Shown here: positions 52,809-60,957 of the stretch, piece by piece
Numbering within the stretch: position 1 is the first letter of the stretch
How the letters are laid out: every line of letters starts with the position of its first letter
Assembly: GCA_025963635.1 (NCBI GenBank)
Contig: JAOQAK010000070.1
Coordinates: 100,448 to 164,447, forward strand
Direction: 5' to 3'
Source of the DNA: Ferruginibacter sp.
GTDB lineage: Bacteria > Bacteroidota > Bacteroidia > Chitinophagales > Chitinophagaceae
Length of the DNA stretch: 64,000 nucleotides
Translations under genes and position numbers: made by a program
Notes under the pieces: model-generated
Told to the model about the DNA's origin: nothing
The model's database searches: none
Seen by the model: only the letters and a program-made list of their open reading frames with translations

Positions 52809-52957
52809 ATTTCAGAAATCTAATTTTAAATAGGAAGGAAGTAAATATAAGCTATCAAACATCTTTTGATAATAAGGTCTGTATCGTATGAACCCTTCGC
52901 AGTTCCACACAGCTAATTATCTATTCTCAGGAGAAGCAATTTGTATTCTAAAGAAGA

Positions 52958-53188
52958 TCAGTTTAAACTGTCACGCAGGTTTAACTCAATACCATATTTC
53001 AATAGTGACTCATCTAAAATGATAGAACGGTTATGGATGTACGTAAAAAGCTGGCCGTTCATGGCAAAACTTGTTGGATTTTCCCTGGTTTGTATCAAAT
53101 TTTCCGTCAACTGTTCTTTCACGTGGCTCAGACACAGGCTCGTGAAGATTTGAATAAGAGATCCAGGAGATTTGGCGAGACGATACAT
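52958..53188 (-). CDS. 76-residue protein, family copy 1 (unknown)
   Basis: One of three tandem homologues, each 76 residues long. Copy 1 begins MYRLAKSPGSLIQIFTSLCL, then SHVKEQLTENLI, a loop NPTSFAMNGQLFTYIHNRS, then IILDESLLKYGIELNLRDSLN. Shared with the others are the aligned SxxKEQLxEN helix, the NPxSFAxxxQLF loop and the hallmark IHNRSxILDE. No signal peptide or clear transmembrane segment; it looks like a small alpha-helical soluble protein. I know no named domain that fits. The cluster has no recognised neighbour function. Confidence 0.7.
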   Translation of the reverse strand: MYRLAKSPGSLIQIFTSLCLSHVKEQLTENLIQTRENPTSFAMNGQLFTYIHNRSIILDESLLKYGIELNLRDSLN

Positions 53189-53559
53189 AAAATATGATTT
53201 TAAATAGCAAGTCTTTTATAGGTATCAATTTCAAATGAAAACAAAAAAACAAAAAACATATAAACAAAAAGATGATTTTAATCACGGTTAAAGATGATTA
53301 AGACACTTATTAACCGCTACTGACGAATAAAGGAGTTTAGTTATCCGGTATTTTGGAAAACAAACAATCAGTAACCCATTAGCAAAATTCAGTCCAGAAT
53401 GGGATTTGAGTGCATTTTAACAGCATATTTGCCGAAATAGCTCGAAGAAAGAAACGACAATTCACTAATTGCGTTTCATATTACTTGTTAGTTGAATTTA
53501 ACAATATTGGTATATGATAAATGGAAGACCTTTGCTACAGCGTGTATGCGGCTCTGATA
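53189..53559. other. Spacer between copies 1 and 2
   Basis: AT-rich. A minus-strand ORF 53031-53285 here only overlaps copy 1 in another frame. I see no decayed fourth copy and no repeat in the flanks. Confidence 0.35.
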
Positions 53560-53790
53560 TTAATTCAGCTTATGTTTATAATTAAGATCTAAACCATATG
53601 CTTTAAGTGTTTCATCTAATATAAACGAGCGGTTGGGCAAAACGTTATAGCGTGTTCCTTTCAGCATGAAGCTATTTTTTGCTTCGTTAAAACATTCGGT
53701 GATTTCTTCAAACCAGGTTCTAACTTGTGTAAGACAAAAAAAGGAGAATATAGCAATAACCCAGTTAGGGAATTCGGTGAAAAGGTACAT
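53560..53790 (-). CDS. 76-residue protein, family copy 2 (unknown, more diverged)
   Basis: Starting at the ATG at 53790 the protein is exactly 76 residues, as long as copies 1 and 3; the longer frame starts at 53832 but has no homologous extension. It begins MYLFTEFPNWVIAIFSFFCL and ends NRSFILDETLKAYGLDLNYKHKLN, matching the family pattern in the second half (NRSxILDE, LN). The middle (FEEITECFNEAKNSFMLKGT) has lost the KEQL and NPxSFA signatures. Its N-terminal helix is more hydrophobic than in the other two. Function unknown. Confidence 0.65.
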   Translation of the reverse strand: MYLFTEFPNWVIAIFSFFCLTQVRTWFEEITECFNEAKNSFMLKGTRYNVLPNRSFILDETLKAYGLDLNYKHKLN

Positions 53791-53918
53791 AACAGGAATT
53801 GAATGATATAACTGATATAAAACGATTGCCAAAGCTTATTATTGCATTCTTTCCAATAAAAGACATTAACAATTCATTGGTTTGGGATGGTTGTAATAAC
53901 ACCATCTTATCTACCGGC

Positions 53919-54149
53919 CTAATTGTTTGCAGGATTCAGGCCCATGTCATTTTCTGCAATAGCACGCTCAAGGATAACAGAACGATTGTGTATAAATACA
54001 AAAAGCTGGTTTTCGAAAGCAAAACTCTCAGGGTTAGAATGCTGGTATATTACATTTTCCTGTAATTGTTCCTTTATTTGACTGAAGCATAGATCGGCAA
54101 ACATCCGAAAAACCCAGTCTGGGCATTTGATAAAGTGTTGCATAAGCAA
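53919..54149 (-). CDS. 76-residue protein, family copy 3 (unknown)
   Basis: MLMQHFIKCPDWVFRMFADL, then CFSQIKEQLQENVIYQHSNP, ESFAFENQLFVFIHNRSVIL, ERAIAENDMGLNPANN. It shares the FxxLCxSxxKEQLxEN, NPxSFA, QLF and IHNRSxIL positions with copy 1, with a different end after IL. The gap to copy 2 is 128 bp. With no promoter box or operator recognised before it, it is unclear whether the three are one transcript. No family name known. Confidence 0.7.
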   Translation of the reverse strand: MLMQHFIKCPDWVFRMFADLCFSQIKEQLQENVIYQHSNPESFAFENQLFVFIHNRSVILERAIAENDMGLNPANN

Positions 54150-54498
54150 TTAATTTTTAAAAGGATGTTGATTTATTGATGATACGCGACCAACCGCGCA
54201 ATCATATCGTAAAGTAACAAATAAAAAAACCTTGGATCCGTAGCATTAAAACCCTGGCTGTTGTAGCAAAATCCCTACAAAACCCGCTTCCAGTGGCTAT
54301 TTTACCTTACCTGCTTTATTTTATGGAGATAGAATACTGTTGTAATTTCCACATTACCGGGGCAGGATATTGGATTTTAAGGCAATATGACAAATGTTGT
54401 TTACGAAATTTTAACAGGAACGCTGAATTAAAGAATAAATTGCCAGGCAATGTGTAAAACGAAATATTTTACTTTAAAATACATTCAACTTTTATAAA
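54150..54498. other. Spacer upstream of the oxidoreductase gene
   Basis: AT-rich. I see no small gene, exact TAnnTTTG box or repeat. It separates the minus-strand small-protein cluster from the plus-strand oxidoreductase. Confidence 0.35.
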
Positions 54499-55521
54499 AT
54501 GAAAGCAGTCTTCCTTATTAAAAATGGCAAAGCATCTACAGCGTTTGAAATGCGTGATATACCCACACCTGTTGCCGGCGCGGGGCAAGTACTGATAAAA
54601 GTGGAAGCATTCGGATTAAATTTTGCCGATGTGATGGCCCGTAACGGCATGTACAAGGAAGCGCCTCCAATCCCTTGTGTTTTGGGTTATGATGTTGCGG
54701 GTGTTGTAACGGAGGTTGGTCCGTCTGTTACTAATGTTAAACCCGGAGATACTGTAACCGCAATGACCCGGTTTGGCGGCTATGCGCAATATGCGGTTAC
54801 TGATGCACGGGCTACTTCCAAAATTCCTGCTCACATGGATATGGCTACAGCCACGGCGCTGACTACTCAATTTTGTACGGCTTATTTTGCCGCAGCTGAA
54901 ATGGTAAATCTCCATCCGGGCGACAAAGTGTTGGTTCAATCGGGCGCCGGCGGTGTGGGCACGGCGCTGATTCAATTTGCAAAATATAAACAGTGCGAGA
55001 TATTTTCAACGGCAGGTACAAAAGAAAAATTGCAATACTTAAAAGCGTCGGGGGTACAACACCCGATCAATTATACTACCCATGATTTTGAAAAAGAAAT
55101 TAAAACGATTACCGGCGGTAAAGGAGTGGATGTAATCTTTGATGCAGTTGGTGGAAAATCTGTTAAAAAAGGTTTCCGTTCGCTCGCCTCTGGTGGACGG
55201 ATTGTTTGTTACGGCGCTGCTGACATGAGCGATAAAAATATATTTGGTAAGGTAAAAGCAGCGCTCGACTTTGGCATCTACCACCCGGTAATGTTTATGA
55301 TGGCTTCGAAAGCAATGATTGGTGTCAACATGCTTAGGGTAGCTGACGATCGCCCGGACATGCTGCAGCGTTGCCTGGAAGCTGTGACGAGCTTAGCGGA
55401 AAAAGGTGTTTTCGCACCTACGATTGGGAAAATATTCCCGGTTGCTGAAATAGCAATAGCACATGAATTTCTCGAAACCAGGAAAAGCATGGGCAAAGTT
55501 GTAATGAAATGGCAGGAATAA
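54499..55521 (+). CDS. Quinone oxidoreductase-like MDR family enzyme
   Basis: A 340-residue cytoplasmic NADPH-dependent oxidoreductase of the medium-chain dehydrogenase/reductase superfamily. The N-terminal catalytic domain (AFGLNFADVMARNGMY, CVLGYDVAGVVTEVGP) lacks the zinc ligands, so the zeta-crystallin/VAT-1-type quinone reductase group applies. The NADPH fold is at VLVQSGAGGVGTALIQFAKY near residue 150, with a GKGVDVIFDAVGG block following. It may reduce quinones or enones. No operon partner is evident. Confidence 0.88.
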   Translation: MKAVFLIKNGKASTAFEMRDIPTPVAGAGQVLIKVEAFGLNFADVMARNGMYKEAPPIPCVLGYDVAGVVTEVGPSVTNVKPGDTVTAMTRFGGYAQYAVTDARATSKIPAHMDMATATALTTQFCTAYFAAAEMVNLHPGDKVLVQSGAGGVGTALIQFAKYKQCEIFSTAGTKEKLQYLKASGVQHPINYTTHDFEKEIKTITGGKGVDVIFDAVGGKSVKKGFRSLASGGRIVCYGAADMSDKNIFGKVKAALDFGIYHPVMFMMASKAMIGVNMLRVADDRPDMLQRCLEAVTSLAEKGVFAPTIGKIFPVAEIAIAHEFLETRKSMGKVVMKWQE

Positions 55522-55622
55522 TCATTTGCACCTTCAAATCGCTTTGCATTATGTAGTATCACCTGGCCTGGTGTTCATCTATACGGAAGATCGTTTTGCA
55601 ACTTTGCTGCTTTAAAAAAAAA

Positions 55623-55650
55623 TTGCAATTTATAGATAGATATAAATTTG
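55623..55650 (+). promoter_or_regulatory. Promoter of the CDF gene
   Basis: TTG (55623-55625), 17 bp, TAAATTTG (55643-55650): a full Bacteroidota promoter. A TTG at 55648 could start a longer protein, but it overlaps the -7 box, so translation should start at 55696. Confidence 0.75.
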
Positions 55651-55695
55651 CATAATAAATCTAGTTTAGTTAGAAAGCCGGCTTATTTTCTACAT

Positions 55696-56622
55696 ATGTC
55701 ACAGGATCATTCACATCATCACCATCATCACGCTACCGTTGACCCGGTGAATATGAACACTGCTTTTGTGGTGGGCATTGCGCTGAATATGGCGTTTGTA
55801 ATCATTGAAGTTATTGCTGGTTTTTTAAATCATTCCCTTTCGTTATTGTCCGATGCAGGTCACAACCTGGCTGATGTGGGTAGCCTGGCATTGAGCCTGC
55901 TGGCTTTCAAAATGCTGAAGGTAAAAGCAACAGAAAAATACACCTATGGATATCGCAAAACATCCATCCTGGTGGCGCTCTTCAATGCAGTGGTTTTGCT
56001 GATCACCATCGGCATTATTGCCTACGAAGCGATACAGCGTTTATTTGCGCCCGTAGCTATCGCCGGTATAAATGTTTCAATTGTAGCTGCTATTGGAATC
56101 GTAATCAATTTTGTTTCTGCCCGGATGTTTTTCAAGGATAAGGAATCCGATATGAATGTCAAATCAGCCTATCTCCATTTGATTGCGGATGCGCTTGTAT
56201 CTCTCGGCATTGTTATAGGAGGTATTATCATGTACTTTACTAACTGGTACTGGCTTGATCCACTGATCAGTATTGTAATCGCTGTTTTTATTTTATTAAG
56301 CACCTGGCACCTTTTAAGGGAAAGTCTGCGGCTTTCATTGGATGGAGTTCCGCAAAACATCAGTATCCATGAAATTCGTAGTACCGCAATAAAAATGGAA
56401 GGTGTGATTGATTTTCACCACATTCATGTATGGGCCATCAGCACTACTGAAAATGCACTCACAGCACACCTTGTACTGGCGCCCGGGATCACCCCTGCAG
56501 AGGAGCAAAAAATAAAGCACCAATTAAAGCACCAGTTGGAACACCAGAATATACAGCACAGCACATTAGAAACTGAAAGAGAACCCACCGGCTGTAAGAA
56601 GGATTGTGACAGCATGCACTAA
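55696..56622 (+). CDS. Cation diffusion facilitator (Zn/Co/Cd efflux, CzcD/ZitB type)
   Basis: A 308-residue inner-membrane antiporter that exports Zn2+ and related ions. The cytoplasmic N-terminus is MSQDHSHHHHHHATVD, a run of His that binds metal. Six transmembrane helices follow; the metal site is visible as SLLSDAGHNLADVGSLALS (the HxxxD set in TM2) and LIADALVSLGIVIGG (TM5), and the C-terminal cytoplasmic domain carries DFHHIHVWAIS. The TTG at 55648 is rejected because the promoter lies there. The end KKDCDSMH holds a Cys/His tail typical of CzcD/ZitB types. Confidence 0.93.
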   Translation: MSQDHSHHHHHHATVDPVNMNTAFVVGIALNMAFVIIEVIAGFLNHSLSLLSDAGHNLADVGSLALSLLAFKMLKVKATEKYTYGYRKTSILVALFNAVVLLITIGIIAYEAIQRLFAPVAIAGINVSIVAAIGIVINFVSARMFFKDKESDMNVKSAYLHLIADALVSLGIVIGGIIMYFTNWYWLDPLISIVIAVFILLSTWHLLRESLRLSLDGVPQNISIHEIRSTAIKMEGVIDFHHIHVWAISTTENALTAHLVLAPGITPAEEQKIKHQLKHQLEHQNIQHSTLETEREPTGCKKDCDSMH

Positions 56623-56645
56623 AAAAAACATCGTGCCTCTGCAAT

Positions 56646-56671
56646 ATAAAAGCCCCTGTAGAAACAGGGGC
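56646..56671 (-). terminator. Terminator of the small 53-residue gene
   Basis: GCCCCTGT (56652-56659) and ACAGGGGC (56664-56671) form an 8-bp stem with a 4-nt loop; on the minus strand TTTTATATTGC follows. Confidence 0.7.
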
Positions 56672-56768
56672 CGGTAACCAAAACGATCTGCTTATGAGAA
56701 CTGAGTTAAATAATATTTGGTTCTGAATTGTATCCGCCGGTCGTGCCAGGACCAATTCATCATTGCGT

Positions 56769-56930
56769 TTATGCATCTAATTTATTGATCAGGTTTTTCC
56801 CTATGCCGTTTAGCAAAATAACCAAAGTGATATAAGCTACTACAGCAAACAAAGTGCTCTCAGCTTTCCAGGTGATGATGCAACAGGTAATTAATTGCAG
56901 CAGGTAAAATAATATGCTTTGAGTCTTCAT
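56769..56930 (-). CDS. Small membrane protein, 53 residues
   Basis: ATG at 56930 gives MKTQSILFYLLQLITCCIIT, then WKAESTLFAVVAYITLVILL and NGIGKNLINKLDA. Two hydrophobic helices flank a WKAES turn, with a short charged tail. The stop is followed 98 bp later by a convincing terminator on the same strand, which supports a real gene. It is too short for usual length cut-offs. Its function is unknown; it could be a membrane accessory or toxin-like peptide, but nothing identifies it. Confidence 0.6.
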   Translation of the reverse strand: MKTQSILFYLLQLITCCIITWKAESTLFAVVAYITLVILLNGIGKNLINKLDA

Positions 56931-57121
56931 TTCAATTAATTTTAATTTTAAAAATAATTGGGAACCTTTCTCTTTTGTCGTAATAAAAGTTTAGCCGGAA
57001 ACAGGCAACAAAGAAAATTTTTATAAGTAATTTATCAAAATCCTTTTGGCCCGATACTAAAAAAAGAGATGCATATAGGAATTTCCAAACAGGTTAGTAT
57101 TTACAATTCAAACAATGCACT

Positions 57122-57598
57122 ATGTTGAACGAAAGAGAAACCAATGGTATACCCACTTTGTATGAGTGGGCAGGTGGAATGGCGGTATTTGAAAAACCTA
57201 CGGATGTTTTTTATAAAAAAGTTTTACACGACAGCTTACTTGAACCCGTCTTCAAACATATGTCTGCACAGCATCAACTGCATGTTGCTCATTTTATCGC
57301 AGAGGTTTTTGGCGGCCCTTCCATTTACAGCACAGAAGAAGGAAACCATTTTAAAATGAAACAAAAACATCTTGCAAAACATTTAACAGAGCAGCACAGG
57401 AAAGATGGGTTGAACTTTTAATGGAATCAGCCGATGAAATCAATCTGCCTGGTGACCCTGAATTTAGATCTGCTTTTGTTGCCTATATCGAATGGGGAAC
57501 CAGGATTGCGGTTCTCAATTCAAATGAAACAGATCTTTCCATGAACCCCTTAGAACCTATACCTGAATGGGGCTGGGGTGTGCTGGCAAACCCTTTCA
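57122..57598 (+). pseudogene. Frameshifted group II truncated haemoglobin
   Basis: The frame from 57122 reads as a globin N-terminus (TLYEWAGGMAVFEKPTDVFY, LHVAHFIAEVFGGPSIYST) and stops at 57421 after QHRKDGLNF. The continuation in another frame is MESADEINLPGDPEFRSAFV, then AYIEWGTRIAVLNSNETDL and EPIPEWGWGV, the second half of trHbO. One missing base near 57404 (AGGAAA, then GA before TGG GTT GAA) explains the break, restoring RWVELLMESADE. Haem-binding His of the F helix is present in HQLHVAHFI. The second frame runs open past a palindromic element at 57599 into the next gene. Confidence 0.8.
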
Positions 57599-57626
57599 GT
57601 AGAGACGCAATGCATTGCGTCTCTAC
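57599..57626. repeat. Palindromic element copy 1 (28 bp)
   Basis: GTAGAGACGCAATG (57599-57612) followed at once by its exact reverse complement (57613-57626). It lies 23 bp before the start of the DUF885 gene, at the end of the broken haemoglobin gene. Confidence 0.9.
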
Positions 57627-57648
57627 ATACATTAAAAAACGATACATC

Positions 57649-59406
57649 ATGAAAAATCTTCTTTACACCCTCCTACTTACCCTGGCAATTGCCTTACCCG
57701 CGTGTAATTCTCCAAAACAATCCGGCAACGAAAATGCCAGCCAGCACTTTGCCGACTTTGAACATGAATTTTTAGATGCTTATTGGAAGCAGTATCCTTC
57801 CGCTTCCATTTATGCTGGCTACGGCAAATATTACGACCAGCTCGTAATACCCGATAGTACTGCATTTGCTAACAGCATCGCCTTCTCTAAAAATTGGATC
57901 GACTCATTGAACAAACTAGATTTTCAGCAACTCAGCGATAACAATAAAATCAGTTTCAACATTATTAAAAACCAGTTGGAAAGTGATATATGGTACCGTT
58001 CTGTTTTCAGGCAACAGCAATGGGATGCCAGTGCTTACAACATTAGTGGCGAATGCGATTATCTCATTAACCAACCTTATGCGCCTTTGGATGAACGGCT
58101 AAAAACTTTAAGCAGGCACCTGCAAAATGCAGATACATTTTATAAAGCTGCTCTTATTACACTTCGGCAACCCACCCGCGAACATCTCGAATTGGCCATT
58201 GTTCAAAACCAGGGCGGACTTTCTGTTTTTGGCAGCAGCCTCACAGATTCAATCAGGGCTTCACACCTTACTGATGGTGAAAAAGATAGCCTGGCGAAGA
58301 ATGTTGTCAAAACAGTTGCCGCAATGAATGGTTATATCGCCGCTTTAAAAAATATCGCTGCTAACAAGAATACTCAGTTCCGCAATTTCAGGATTGGGAA
58401 GGATCTTTTTACTGAAAAGTTTAAGTATGATCTCGCTACCGACCTTACACCGGAGCAGGTGTATGAAAAAGCCATGAAAGACAAACAACGATACCAGCAC
58501 AATATGGTATTGATTGCAGATAGTGTATGGGCAAAATATTATCCCACACAGTCGAAGCCAACAGACAGCCTGCAAATGGTGCAGTTGATTATGGATAAGA
58601 TACAGCTTCAACATGCAACACCGGCAAACTTCTTCGATTCGCTCACCAGCCAGGTGTACCTGCTGAAAAAGTTTATCATCGAAAAAAATCTTTTTGATTT
58701 TGATACCACTACGCCGCCCATCAAAGTGCGGATTATGCCGCCTTACCAGCGGGGCTTTACAGTGGCCAATGCAGAATTTACGCCGCCCTATCAAAAAAAG
58801 GGAACCACATATTATAATATTGACGACCTCACATTGTACCCGCCGCAAAAAGCAGAAAGCGTTTTAAGAGAATACAATAATTATTCTTCTCAATTACTTT
58901 CTATCCATGAAGCAGTTCCCGGACATTGTGTGCAGGGAATTTATAACAACAAAAAATCGCCGGATGTTGTCAGGTCGGTTTTTCAAAATGGTGCGATGAT
59001 TGAGGGATGGGCGGTTTATACAGAAGGGATGATGCTTGAAAACGGGTGGGGCAATCACACACCTGAAATGGAACTGATACATGCTAAACTCAAACTGCGT
59101 GAATTGGCGAATGTGTTAATTGATTACGATATCCAGTGTTTAAATAAACCAAAAGAAGACATATTACACCTGCTGGTGAATGAGTGTTTTCAAACAGGTG
59201 CACAGGCCGAAGAAAAGTATCATCGGGCAACTGTTTCGCAGGTACAGCTTTGCTCTTACTATTCCGGCGCTACGGCAATACAAGCCCTGCGGGATGATTA
59301 CAAAAAAAAGAAAGGCGATCAATATAGTCTCAAAAATTTTCACGAAACATTTTTGAGCTTTGGTAGTTCGCCTGTCAAATACATTCGCGAAAGAATGTTG
59401 CAGTAG
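57649..59406 (+). CDS. DUF885-family lipoprotein (putative metallopeptidase)
   Basis: A 585-residue envelope lipoprotein. MKNLLYTLLLTLAIALPACNS ends in a lipobox. The frame is open upstream to 57421, but this ATG is chosen as the start because the sequence before it is haemoglobin debris and a palindromic element. The family motif HEAVPGHCVQGIYNN lies near residue 420, with the Zn-type HExxxGH arrangement, and GAMIEGWAVYTEGMM follows. DUF885 proteins are predicted metallopeptidases of unknown substrate. The stop TAG (59404-59406) lies within a second copy of the palindromic element, so gene end and repeat overlap. Confidence 0.88.
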   Translation: MKNLLYTLLLTLAIALPACNSPKQSGNENASQHFADFEHEFLDAYWKQYPSASIYAGYGKYYDQLVIPDSTAFANSIAFSKNWIDSLNKLDFQQLSDNNKISFNIIKNQLESDIWYRSVFRQQQWDASAYNISGECDYLINQPYAPLDERLKTLSRHLQNADTFYKAALITLRQPTREHLELAIVQNQGGLSVFGSSLTDSIRASHLTDGEKDSLAKNVVKTVAAMNGYIAALKNIAANKNTQFRNFRIGKDLFTEKFKYDLATDLTPEQVYEKAMKDKQRYQHNMVLIADSVWAKYYPTQSKPTDSLQMVQLIMDKIQLQHATPANFFDSLTSQVYLLKKFIIEKNLFDFDTTTPPIKVRIMPPYQRGFTVANAEFTPPYQKKGTTYYNIDDLTLYPPQKAESVLREYNNYSSQLLSIHEAVPGHCVQGIYNNKKSPDVVRSVFQNGAMIEGWAVYTEGMMLENGWGNHTPEMELIHAKLKLRELANVLIDYDIQCLNKPKEDILHLLVNECFQTGAQAEEKYHRATVSQVQLCSYYSGATAIQALRDDYKKKKGDQYSLKNFHETFLSFGSSPVKYIRERMLQ

Positions 59407-59456
59407 AGACGCAATGCAGTAGAGACGCAATGCATTGCGTCTCTACTGCAACATTC
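59393..59456. repeat. Palindromic element copy 2 (compound, overlapping the DUF885 end)
   Basis: 24-bp arms 59393-59416 and 59433-59456 are exact reverse complements; between them lies one more 16-bp direct unit CAGTAGAGACGCAATG (59417-59432). The core is the same GTAGAGACGCAATG palindrome as at 57599-57626. It lies between the convergent DUF885 and MFS genes and holds the stop codon of DUF885. A strong hairpin, possibly a bidirectional terminator. Confidence 0.9.
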
Positions 59457-59457
59457 C

Positions 59458-60735
59458 TTAAGTGGTGGCTTTAATTTTATGGCCCTTCAGGCCAAAGTAA
59501 AGAATAAACATAAAACACACCAGTGGCACAATGTAGGCAACCTGGATACTTCCTGTTGCATCGGAGATTTGCCCCATTATCGGCGGAATGATGGCGCCTC
59601 CAACAATTGACATCACCAGGAAGGAAGATGCAATTTTGCCCTCTTCTCCCAAACCTTTAATTCCAAGCGCAAAGATGGTCGGAAACATGATCGACATAAA
59701 AAATGGCACCGGCAACAGGGCATACACGGCCATTTTGCCGCTGGTACCAAGGGCCAGTGCAAGCAAAGCAATACTCACTATTGCATAGATGCAAAGTAGC
59801 TTTGATGGCTTGATATATCTCATAAAGAAAGTTCCGGCAAAACGGCCTACCATAAAACCTACCATGGCGATAAAACCCCACCAATAAGCAGCATCTTTCT
59901 CCGGCAGGTTCATTGTATATCTTGAAAAACGAATGAAAAAGCTACCGATGCCTACCTGTGCGCCTACATAAAAAAATTGTGCAATCACTGCCCAGGTTAC
60001 ATGTGGATGGCGAAAAACTGTGAAGGAGAACGATTTTTTACCATGCCCATCATCTGTCGCCGAGTCATCTTCCTTTATTTCGGGTAAACGGGTGAATGCA
60101 AAGAAGATGGCTACCAACAAAACAACGGCAGCAATAACAATATAAGGAACGATTATAGTACCTGCTTCAAAGGAAAGATATTTGTTCATTTCATACGGGG
60201 TCATTTGCTGCATTTCCTGCGGCGTATGCTCAATACCCGAGAGAATGAACTGGCCACCGATAATGGGTGCAATAAAGGCCCCTACCCCATTGAAGGATTG
60301 CGCAAAATTCAAGCGTTGCTCAGCAGTTGCTTTATCGCCCAATTTCGTGATGTATGGATTGGCAACTGTTTCCAAAAAGGTGGCCCCGGCAGCAATTATA
60401 AACAGGGCGACGAGGAAGAATTCAAAACTGCGCACTTCTGCCGCAGGAACAAATAATGCAGCACCGAAAGCATATAAAACCAAGCCCACCAATATGCCTT
60501 TTTTATAGCCATATTTATGCATGAACCAGCCGGCAGGTAATGCAATAATAAAGTAGCCGAGGTAAACGGCCGTGTCAATTAAGGAAGACTGAAGATCGGT
60601 AAGCTGGCAGGCTTTTTTTAAATGCGGTATCAATATCGGGTTGATGTTATGGAGGAATGCCCATAAGAAAAAAAGGCTTGTAACAAGGATAAAGGCGATG
60701 GTGGTACTGCTTGCTTGTTTGGTCGGTGTAGGCAT
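59458..60735 (-). CDS. FucP/GluP-type sugar:proton symporter
   Basis: A 425-residue MFS permease of the fucose/glucose-galactose permease group. Signs are SLFFLWAFLHNINPILIPHLKK at TM1, the loop GWFMHKYGYKKGILVG after TM2, and GATFLETVANPYITKLG near residue 120, where FucP proteins carry the ETxANP block; QSFNGVGAFIAPIIGGQF follows. It imports a hexose or related sugar with H+. No kinase or PUL is beside it, so substrate cannot be inferred. The stop is 2 bp from the palindromic element of the convergent DUF885 gene. Confidence 0.92.
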   Translation of the reverse strand: MPTPTKQASSTTIAFILVTSLFFLWAFLHNINPILIPHLKKACQLTDLQSSLIDTAVYLGYFIIALPAGWFMHKYGYKKGILVGLVLYAFGAALFVPAAEVRSFEFFLVALFIIAAGATFLETVANPYITKLGDKATAEQRLNFAQSFNGVGAFIAPIIGGQFILSGIEHTPQEMQQMTPYEMNKYLSFEAGTIIVPYIVIAAVVLLVAIFFAFTRLPEIKEDDSATDDGHGKKSFSFTVFRHPHVTWAVIAQFFYVGAQVGIGSFFIRFSRYTMNLPEKDAAYWWGFIAMVGFMVGRFAGTFFMRYIKPSKLLCIYAIVSIALLALALGTSGKMAVYALLPVPFFMSIMFPTIFALGIKGLGEEGKIASSFLVMSIVGGAIIPPIMGQISDATGSIQVAYIVPLVCFMFILYFGLKGHKIKATT

Positions 60736-60957
60736 GTCAATCGTTAATGATGAATTGTAATTTTTACGGGAGGCGTAAATATAAAGTACAACTGCCTTAC
60801 AAAAAAATAATCCGGTTTTTATGGGAGGCCTCTCCGAATAAATAGTTGAAATGAAGGCAGATCAGTTCAGAATGTGCAGCACTGGATAAACGTTCAGAAT
60901 TATGCACAGGCACCAGTCGAAGAGCTCTTAGCTACGGCTGAATAAGATGAGTTCTTT
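60736..60957. other. Spacer before the PorP/SprF gene
   Basis: About 220 bp with no credible gene; a minus-strand ORF at 60900-61088 overlaps the end of PorP/SprF in another frame and is rejected. Confidence 0.35.

Noticed and set aside
53031..53285. Minus-strand ORF overlapping copy 1 of the 76-residue family
   Set aside because: Phe- and Ile-rich N-terminus from AT-rich DNA; shadow of copy 1, which has two homologues nearby.
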